Shown: in pieces, positions 34,258-40,920 of the stretch
How the letters are laid out: each line of letters begins with the position of its first letter
Numbering within the stretch: position 1 is the first letter of the stretch
Assembly: GCA_015490465.1 (NCBI GenBank)
Contig: WFXS01000081.1
Location: forward strand, 1-40,920
Reading direction: 5' to 3'
Length of the DNA: 40,920 nucleotides
From: Caldifarciminota bacterium
GTDB lineage: Bacteria; Hydrothermota; Hydrothermia; LBFQ01
Translations under genes and position numbers: made by a program
Notes under the pieces: generated by a model
Told to the model about the DNA's origin: nothing
The model's input: only the letters and a program-made list of their open reading frames with translations
The model's database searches: none

Positions 34258-35433
34258 TTATGGTAAATGTAAAAGCGGGCTTGAAGACCCTCTTTCGTAG
34301 AATTCTCGTTTGAAATATTCTTCCTCAACGTCGTTGGTAGGCAGATATATCTCTACAGGGATTTTTAAATTCTTTAAATAATGGTACATAAGAGGACCAA
34401 CGTCTTTCCATTTCAGACCACCCAGTCCACAACCAAGGGCAGGAAAGGCTATGGATTTAACACCGTATTCCTCGTAATGCTTCACAAACCATTTTAATCC
34501 CTTTTCTATAACCTCCAATTTACTTTTTTCCCTCCAGTGACCTTTGGTAGGGAAGAATAAAAAACCTCTATCCTCCGTCATATAAAAGGCGGGACGTCCG
34601 GGTACTAGCAACTTTGACTTTACCATATCCTGATATGCCACGTACGCGGCCGGATACATGTACTTGAACCTACTCGCTAATCCCTTACCCATTACCCCAA
34701 CGGTGTTAACGCTTATTGTTAAAGTGTGCATTTCGCTTATAAACATATCCCCGTGGACTATATAAAGTCCATCGGCAATTTCCACCTTTCTTAGGGGGAG
34801 GAAGAACATATCGGGCTCCACAGATACAGACAACTTCCCGGACGCTAAGTTGATTTCACGCAAAAGATCATTAACAGGAACATATATGGCTTTTATGTAC
34901 TTTTTAGGAACACGTCGGGGAACCAGAATTTCGGACTGCAAAAACTTTTTGGGTTCCATATAGTAGCCGTAATATCTCTTACGATAAGCGGATTCCCTTT
35001 TGAAAACCTTCCAGATAGGCACGCTTGAAGCTCCTGAAATCCAGTCCCTTACACTTCGTACAAGTCTTAGAAATTTTGTAAAATCTATTTCAGACGGTGG
35101 AACTCTTATAGAATTATCGTTGGCGGCATTTCCTACAGATACAAGGACACCCCGTAACTTCAGGATATCCCCACTTATCCCCAACACAACAATTTTCCAT
35201 CCCATCTTTAACACCATATACATCATAGCATTACGGCTACTCACATAAAGGTTGGCATAGCTCGTAAGCCCCTTTTCCCTCCTTTTCTCTACTATATCTT
35301 CTTTACTGATGCGTTTAAAATCCAATCCTCTACGGTTAACCTCGTCGTTTGAGAGTATGCCGAACCGTAAAATAGAGTCAAGATTCTTAACCGGTGTGAT
35401 ATAGTAAAATTCCAGTTCTCGTCCCTTAGTCAT
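34258..35433 (-). CDS. DarT-like DNA ADP-ribosyltransferase fused to a DarG-like macrodomain ADP-ribosylglycohydrolase (single-polypeptide DarT-DarG)
   Basis: 391 aa. Residues ~1-200: FYYITPVKNLDSILRFGILS, NLYVSSRNAMMYMV, QSE168ILVPRRVPKKYIKAIYV (DUF4433/DarT motifs). Residues ~218-366: GDMFISEMHTLTISVNTVGVMGKGLASRFK, FFPTK297GHWREKSKLEVIEKGL, SIAFPALGCGLGGLKWKDV (DarG-type macrodomain). Confidence 0.85.
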   Translation of the reverse strand: MTKGRELEFYYITPVKNLDSILRFGILSNDEVNRRGLDFKRISKEDIVEKRREKGLTSYANLYVSSRNAMMYMVLKMGWKIVVLGISGDILKLRGVLVSVGNAANDNSIRVPPSEIDFTKFLRLVRSVRDWISGASSVPIWKVFKRESAYRKRYYGYYMEPKKFLQSEILVPRRVPKKYIKAIYVPVNDLLREINLASGKLSVSVEPDMFFLPLRKVEIADGLYIVHGDMFISEMHTLTISVNTVGVMGKGLASRFKYMYPAAYVAYQDMVKSKLLVPGRPAFYMTEDRGFLFFPTKGHWREKSKLEVIEKGLKWFVKHYEEYGVKSIAFPALGCGLGGLKWKDVGPLMYHYLKNLKIPVEIYLPTNDVEEEYFKREFYERGSSSPLLHLP

Positions 35434-37348
35434 CCACCTCCCTCCTCATCCTCTCTATCAGCTCCTCCACCTTCATGGCCCCCAGGTCCCCCTCCTTCCT
35501 GCGCCTCACGGAGACCGTGCCGTTCTCCACCTCTCTCTTGCCAACGACTAAGATATAAGGCACCTTCTGGGTCTCGGCGTCCCTTATCCTGTAGGAGAGC
35601 CTCTCGTTCCGGTCGTCCACCTCCACCCTGAAGCCGGCCTCCTCAAGCCTCTCCTTTACGCTCCGGGCGTACTCCGCGAAGGCGTCCTTTATGGGTATCA
35701 CCCTCGCCTGTACGGGGGCCAGCCATAATGGGAAGTCCCCGGCGTAATGTTCTATCAGAATACCGAAGAACCTCTCTATGGATCCGAGGATCGCCCTGTG
35801 TATCATTACGACGAAATGCTCCTTACCGTCGGGGCCTACGTACGTGGCGTTGAACCGCCTGGGAAGGTTGAAGTCTACCTGTACGGTCGTACACTGCCAC
35901 CTCCGGCCGAGGGCGTCCTTGAGCTTAACGTCAATTTTGGGGCCGTAGAAGGCGGCCTCCCCCTCCTCAACCTCGTAGGAGAAGCCCTCCGCCTCAAGGG
36001 CGTTCTTTAGGGAGTTTATGGCCTGCTTCCACATCTCTGGGGTTCCCATGTACTCCTCCGGTCTGTTGGGGTCCCACACGGACAGTTCCACCTCAAAGTC
36101 CTTAAAGCCGAAGCGACCGAGGATCCTCTTCATTAAGGCGAGGACCCGCCTGACCTCCTCCTCCACCTGATCCGGGGCGGCGAAGATGTGGGCATCGTCC
36201 TGGGTGAAGCCCCTGACCCTCATCAGGCCGTGGAGGACGCCGGATAGCTCGTAGCGATACACCGTCCCCAACTCGGCGAGCCTTACGGGGAGGTCCCGGT
36301 AGCTATGCACCTTTGACTTGTATATGAGGATGTGGGCGGGGCAGTTCATGGGTTTGACGGCGTAGGTCTGTCCGTCCTTCTCAAAGACGAACATGTTCTT
36401 CTGGTAGTAGTTGAGGTGGCCGCTTATCTCCCAGAGTTTTCCGGAGAGGACGTGGGGGGTGATGACGAAGGTGTAGCCGTCTTTTATATGCTCCCTCTTG
36501 ATGTAGTCCTCAATCGCAAACCTTACGGCCGTCCCCTTGGGGTGCCAGAAGACGAAGCCTGCCCCCGCCTCCTCGTAGAAGTTGAAGAGGTCCAACTGGC
36601 GGCCCAGTACCCTGTGGTCCCTCCTCTTCGCCTCCTCCAGCATGTGGAGGTACTCCTCTAACTGCTCCTGTGTCGGGAAGGATACGCCGTAGATCCTCTG
36701 GAGGGAGGGGTTGTTGGGGTCGCCCTTCCAGTAGGCGGAGGAGACGGCCGTGACCTTGAAGGCACCCACGACCCCCGTCCGATGTATATGGGGACCTCTG
36801 CACAGGTCCGTGAACTCCCCCTGATGGTAGACGGAGACGACCGGCTCACCGAACTCCTCTATCAGGAGGACCTTGTAGTCCTCCCCCCTCTCCCTGAAGA
36901 ACTCCTTGGCCTTTTCGGCCGGCCACTCCTCCCGTTTTACAGGGTAATCCGCCTCAATTACCTTCTTTGCCTCCTCCTCAATCCTCTGGAGGTCCTCCGG
37001 CGTCAGGGTCCGTCCCCCGAAGTCTATGTCGTAGAAGAAGCCGTTCTCTATGGGGGGGCCGACGGTGAGCTTGGCGTCCGGCCAAAGCCTCTTGACCGCC
37101 TGGGCCAGTATGTGCGCGGAGGAGTGCCAGAAGACCTCCTTACCGTCCCTATCGTTGAAGTCCAGAATCTCAACCTCGGAGACGTCCTCCGGTATGGGAA
37201 CGAAGAGGTCAAAGAGCCGTCCGCCCGAACGGGCAACGAAGCCCCCCTTAAGCCCCTCTTCGCCGAGGACGTCAAGTACGCTCTGCCCTTCTTTTACTTC
37301 CTTTTCAACCTTACTTCCATCCGGGAGATGAAAAATTACCCTCTTCAC
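35426..37348 (-). CDS. thrS: threonine--tRNA ligase
   Basis: 640 aa; TGS domain, FWHSSAHILAQAVKRLWPDAKLTVGPPIENGFFYD, KPMNCPAHILIYKSK, RGFTQDDAHIFA; GTG start. Confidence 0.97.
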   Translation of the reverse strand: MKRVIFHLPDGSKVEKEVKEGQSVLDVLGEEGLKGGFVARSGGRLFDLFVPIPEDVSEVEILDFNDRDGKEVFWHSSAHILAQAVKRLWPDAKLTVGPPIENGFFYDIDFGGRTLTPEDLQRIEEEAKKVIEADYPVKREEWPAEKAKEFFRERGEDYKVLLIEEFGEPVVSVYHQGEFTDLCRGPHIHRTGVVGAFKVTAVSSAYWKGDPNNPSLQRIYGVSFPTQEQLEEYLHMLEEAKRRDHRVLGRQLDLFNFYEEAGAGFVFWHPKGTAVRFAIEDYIKREHIKDGYTFVITPHVLSGKLWEISGHLNYYQKNMFVFEKDGQTYAVKPMNCPAHILIYKSKVHSYRDLPVRLAELGTVYRYELSGVLHGLMRVRGFTQDDAHIFAAPDQVEEEVRRVLALMKRILGRFGFKDFEVELSVWDPNRPEEYMGTPEMWKQAINSLKNALEAEGFSYEVEEGEAAFYGPKIDVKLKDALGRRWQCTTVQVDFNLPRRFNATYVGPDGKEHFVVMIHRAILGSIERFFGILIEHYAGDFPLWLAPVQARVIPIKDAFAEYARSVKERLEEAGFRVEVDDRNERLSYRIRDAETQKVPYILVVGKREVENGTVSVRRRKEGDLGAMKVEELIERMRREVDD

Positions 37349-37459
37349 GGGGGCTATTTTACGGTCGGCCGTCCCGATACGTTCAGTTGGGCTGATGTGG
37401 GTACAGGGGTCACGGTTCCTCTCCTCTTGAAATAAACGACGGGGGTAAAATACTCCCTT

Positions 37460-38194
37460 ATGTTGTACCTCTATCCTCTCTTTCAGTTCGGGACCGTCTC
37501 ACTGACTCACTACAACCTGTGGGTTGACGAGATGAGGAGCGAGGACTTTGACCTGCCCAACCAGAAGGTGGGTCTGGGGTTCGGTGTTGGTATGGGATAC
37601 CGTGCGACCTTTATAGATGTCGGTATGGAACCGTCCATACTTTACACCTCCGTAAACGGTGGGGACAGCAAAAAAACGTCTGGGGCGACGATTTACTTTC
37701 ACCGTAAACACAGCCTCATGAACTTCATCTTTGGTCTGCCGATAGGCTTCTCCTATCCCCTGACGGAAACCTTCCGGATGTACGCCGGCGTTAAGATGCT
37801 CCTCGGTTTCTCTAACCTCTCGGTTTACGACTCCACCCATATCAACGTCCTCGGCGTACATGCGTGGGGGATAAGGGAGGCATCCCTGTCGGCCTCGTCC
37901 GTGGGTATGGGTATGGCCTTCGGGGGTGACGTTGCTATCTCGGATAAGCTTGCCCTCGCCGTGAGGGTGGGGTACGACGTCCTCTCGTTCTCCGGGTACG
38001 AAGGGAAGTACGTGGACAGGGACTCCGGGGGGGACGAGGACAGGGGAATAGCCTACTGGGTGTTCAATACGAAGGATAAATCCCTATCGGTGAAGGATAG
38101 ACCTCCAGATCCCGATAAGGACGAGATCAACGCTAAAGAGGATCTTGGTGGAATGCGTGTAAGTGTAGGTCTCAAATTCTCTCTGGGGAGGTAG
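37460..38194 (+). CDS. predicted outer-membrane beta-barrel protein
   Basis: 244 aa; amphipathic beta strands throughout, C-terminal strand MRVSVGLKFSLGR. Confidence 0.55.
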   Translation: MLYLYPLFQFGTVSLTHYNLWVDEMRSEDFDLPNQKVGLGFGVGMGYRATFIDVGMEPSILYTSVNGGDSKKTSGATIYFHRKHSLMNFIFGLPIGFSYPLTETFRMYAGVKMLLGFSNLSVYDSTHINVLGVHAWGIREASLSASSVGMGMAFGGDVAISDKLALAVRVGYDVLSFSGYEGKYVDRDSGGDEDRGIAYWVFNTKDKSLSVKDRPPDPDKDEINAKEDLGGMRVSVGLKFSLGR

Positions 38195-38196
38195 AG

Positions 38197-39450
38197 ATGA
38201 AGGTCCTGGTCGTAGGAAAGGGAGGCAGGGAAAGCGCCATAGTCTGGAAACTGGCCCAGTCAAAGGTCGGGTTTGAGATATTCACCGCACCGGGGAACCC
38301 CTTCACCGCCCGTTACGGTAGGAACGTTCCAATAAAGGAGAGTGAGATAAACGCCCTCGTGGACTTCGCCCTTGACAACGGTGTTGACCTGATCTTTCCC
38401 GGCGGAGAAACCTCCATAGCCTTAGGGATAGCGGACGAGGGAGAGAGGAGAGGCCTGAAGGTGTTCGCTCCGAACAGAGCAGCGGCCAGACTGGAAGCGA
38501 GCAAGATATGGGCGAAGAGCTTCGCAAAGAGGTACAGGGTCCCCACGGCGGACTTTGAGGTCTTTACGGAGGAGGAGTTTGACGACGCCGTTGAGTACGT
38601 GAAGGGGCAGAGGTTCCCCATAGTTATAAAGGCGGACGGTCTGGCTGGAGGTAAGGGGGTGGTGATAGCCCGTAGCGTGGGGGAGGCGATAAACACCCTT
38701 GACCAGTTCATGAACAGGGCGAAGTTCGGCGAAGCCTCCAGGAGGGTGGTGATAGAGCGTTTTCTCAGGGGTGAAGAAGTCTCCGTCTTCGCCGTAGCCG
38801 ATGGCAGCCGCTGGAAGGTCTTCGCTTACGCCAGAGACTACAAGAGGTTGAGGGACGGGGACGACGGCCCCAACACCGGAGGTATGGGGTCCATATCTCC
38901 CGTGGTTCTGGACGAGCAGACGAAATCCCTGATAGAGGAGAACGTCGTAAGGCGGACTTTTGAAGGGCTGGCACGGGAGGGCCTTAAGTACAAAGGTATC
39001 CTTTACTTCGGCCTCATGCTGACAGAGAACGGACCCTTCGTCCTTGAGTACAACGTACGGCTCGGCGATCCGGAGACCCAGGCCATCCTGCCCCTTATGG
39101 ATTACGACTTCGGGGAGGTCGTGGTATCTGCGGCGGAGGGCAATCTGAAGGAAGATCTCATAAAAGAACCTTCCCGTTTCTCCTGTTGCGTCGTCGCCGC
39201 ATCCAGGGGATACCCTGAGAGGCCCATAACGGGCTTCCCTATAACCGGTCTTGAGGAGGCCGAAAGGATAGCCGACGCCGTTTTCCTCGCCGGCGTAAAG
39301 GAGGAAGGTGGTCAGTTAATAACCTCCGGGGGCAGGGTCCTTTCGGTCGTGGCCACGGGGGAAACGCTTGAGGAGGCACGAAACAGGGCCTACGAGGCCA
39401 TGGATAAGATACACTTTGAGGGGATGCACTACAGGAGGGACATAGGGTGA
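38197..39450 (+). CDS. purD: phosphoribosylamine--glycine ligase
   Basis: 417 aa; MKVLVVGKGGRESAIVWKLAQS, VIKADGLAGGKGVVIA, NTGGMGSISP, LEYNVRLGDPETQAILPL. Confidence 0.96.
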   Translation: MKVLVVGKGGRESAIVWKLAQSKVGFEIFTAPGNPFTARYGRNVPIKESEINALVDFALDNGVDLIFPGGETSIALGIADEGERRGLKVFAPNRAAARLEASKIWAKSFAKRYRVPTADFEVFTEEEFDDAVEYVKGQRFPIVIKADGLAGGKGVVIARSVGEAINTLDQFMNRAKFGEASRRVVIERFLRGEEVSVFAVADGSRWKVFAYARDYKRLRDGDDGPNTGGMGSISPVVLDEQTKSLIEENVVRRTFEGLAREGLKYKGILYFGLMLTENGPFVLEYNVRLGDPETQAILPLMDYDFGEVVVSAAEGNLKEDLIKEPSRFSCCVVAASRGYPERPITGFPITGLEEAERIADAVFLAGVKEEGGQLITSGGRVLSVVATGETLEEARNRAYEAMDKIHFEGMHYRRDIG

Positions 39451-39839
39451 GGATAGCCGAGGTGTGCCTATACGGCAAGGATCTGAAGCGTATGAGGGAG
39501 TTTTACTCCATGCTCCTCGGTGTCCATCCGGTGGTTGAGGAGGACAGGCACGTGTTCTTTAAACTCGGTGAGACCATGTTGCTGATATTTGATCCGGATA
39601 AGACCCTGAAGAGTACCGACGTTCCCCCTCACGGGTGCAGGGGGCCGTCGCATATCGCTTTCTACACGCCAGAAGAGGAGTACGATGCGTGGAGGAGGAG
39701 ACTGGAGGCCATGGGGGTGGAGATAGAGGCCGAGATAACCTGGCCGAACGGTGGTAGATCCCTCTACTTCCGCGACCCGGAAGGGAACTCCGTTGAGATA
39801 ACGACACCGAAGACGTGGGCCTGGGCGGACAGACTATGA
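39447..39839 (+). CDS. VOC (glyoxalase/bleomycin-resistance) family protein
   Basis: 130 aa; VCLYGKDLKRMREFYSMLLG...PSHIAFYTPEEEYDAWRRRLEAMGVE...GRSLYFRDPEGNSVEITTP; GTGA overlap with purD. Confidence 0.88.
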   Translation: MRIAEVCLYGKDLKRMREFYSMLLGVHPVVEEDRHVFFKLGETMLLIFDPDKTLKSTDVPPHGCRGPSHIAFYTPEEEYDAWRRRLEAMGVEIEAEITWPNGGRSLYFRDPEGNSVEITTPKTWAWADRL

Positions 39840-40147
39840 GAAAGTTGATAATCGCACTTATAGGTCTGCTCCTGCTCATGTACTTGACCGTCACCCTGTT
39901 CGTGCCGGTTCCCACTTTCGTGAAGGTTCAGAACGTGGTATACACGCTCCTTTACCCTCTCCTTACGTACGTGTACTTAAGAAGGGGCTGGAAGGTGCCT
40001 CTCCTGAGCCTCGTGTTCTTCAACGCCGGCAGGGTATCCCGTAGCGTGATAGACGCCCACGGTCACCTGCATCCCAGAGTATGGGAACACCTCCCCTTGC
40101 TTATCCTTATCCTGCTGATAGGCTTTTTACTCTGGCGGGAAGACTAA
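39836..40147 (+). CDS. small integral membrane protein
   Basis: 103 aa from internal ATG (MRKLIIALIGLLLLMYLTVTLFV); ATGA overlap with the VOC gene; ~3 hydrophobic segments. Confidence 0.55.
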   Translation: MRKLIIALIGLLLLMYLTVTLFVPVPTFVKVQNVVYTLLYPLLTYVYLRRGWKVPLLSLVFFNAGRVSRSVIDAHGHLHPRVWEHLPLLILILLIGFLLWRED

Positions 40148-40920
40148 CTCTCAAACACCTTGGCCAGGACCTCGTCCAGTGGAGGGTCCGTAACTGAGAG
40201 GTCGTCCACGTCGTACCTGTCCATTATTTCCCTCACCTTCTGGAACACCTCGTCTCTCCGCACGAGCAACTTGACCTCCTGACCCTCTATCTCCCGGATA
40301 TCCCCCATCCTCCGCAGTTCCTCTATCGGCACCCTCCCCTTGAACTCCACGTATATCTCCTTGAAGGGCATAACCTTTTCGGATAGATCGTAGAGGTCCC
40401 CGTCAAATATGAGCCTGCCCTTATGTATGACTATGGCTCTGTCGCACAGGGCCTCTATGTCCCCCATGTAATGGCTCGTCAGTATTATGGTGGCACCGAA
40501 CTCTTCGTTGTAGGTCCTCAGGAAGTTACGGATGGATATCTGGGCGTTCACGTCCAGTCCCAGAGTCGGCTCGTCCAAGAAGAGTACGTCAGGCTCGTGT
40601 ATGAGGGCGGCGAGGATCTCGGCCTTCATCCTTTCCCCAAGGGAAAGCTTGCGTACGGGCTGGTATAGACGTTTCTTTATCGTTAACATTTCGGCAAGGT
40701 AGTTCAACCGCTTGCGGAATACGTCCTCCGGTATCTCGTAGACCGCGGCGTTTATCCTGAGGGACTCTATAGGGGGCAGGTCCCATATCAGTTGCTGCTT
40801 CTGACCCATTACGAGGGTTATCCGTTTCAGGAAGTCCTTCCTCCTCTCAAAGGGGTCGTATCCCAGTACCCTCACCTTTCCGGACGTCGGCTTTATGAGA
40901 CCGACGAGCATCTTCAGGGT
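40144..40920 (-). CDS. ABC-2-type transporter ATP-binding protein, N-terminus outside window
   Basis: Frame open to the window edge (TLKMLVGLIKPTSGKVRVLGYDP); LSLGERMKAEILAALIHEPDVLFLDEPTLGLDV signature/Walker B; ILTSHYMGDIEALCDR H-loop. Confidence 0.93.
   Translation of the reverse strand, partial: TLKMLVGLIKPTSGKVRVLGYDPFERRKDFLKRITLVMGQKQQLIWDLPPIESLRINAAVYEIPEDVFRKRLNYLAEMLTIKKRLYQPVRKLSLGERMKAEILAALIHEPDVLFLDEPTLGLDVNAQISIRNFLRTYNEEFGATIILTSHYMGDIEALCDRAIVIHKGRLIFDGDLYDLSEKVMPFKEIYVEFKGRVPIEELRRMGDIREIEGQEVKLLVRRDEVFQKVREIMDRYDVDDLSVTDPPLDEVLAKVFES

Noticed and set aside
1-40920. CRISPR arrays, IS elements, integrases
   Set aside because: No regularly spaced repeats, transposase or integrase motifs seen in any ORF.

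Overview
The window looks like a ~41 kb piece of a bacterial chromosome, probably from a thermophile of a deep-branching or candidate phylum (lineage is inference only). Core is a long minus-strand information-processing block: tRNA-Trp - rpmG - secE - nusG - rplK - rplA - rplJ - rplL - rpoB - rpoC, closed by a rho-independent terminator. Other confident genes: rsmE, folK, an AmmeMemoRadiSam pair (MEMO-like + AmrS radical SAM), sucC, murC, a small heat-shock protein, lspA, purF, sodC, tandem Roadblock/LC7-like proteins, recJ-like, DUF177/yceD, nusB, ptsI, ptsH, dapF-like, tRNA-Leu, thrS, purD, a VOC protein, and an ABC ATPase cut by the right edge. A DUF5916-type outer-membrane protein is cut by the left edge. 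The most unusual items are: (1) a single 391-aa ORF between thrS and tRNA-Leu that appears to fuse a DarT-like DNA ADP-ribosyltransferase to a DarG-like macrodomain, with its start codon inside the end of thrS and locally low GC; (2) a recurring TANAAT box 6-12 nt upstream of start codons, suggesting leaderless or near-leaderless transcription, which also supports an unlisted 51-aa ORF; (3) a tRNA-Trp/rpmG junction of only 3 nt; (4) a large insertion inside the NusG NGN domain; (5) a compact, motif-divergent PTS enzyme I with HPr and no EII genes nearby. All calls were made by eye from the sequence; no searches were run.
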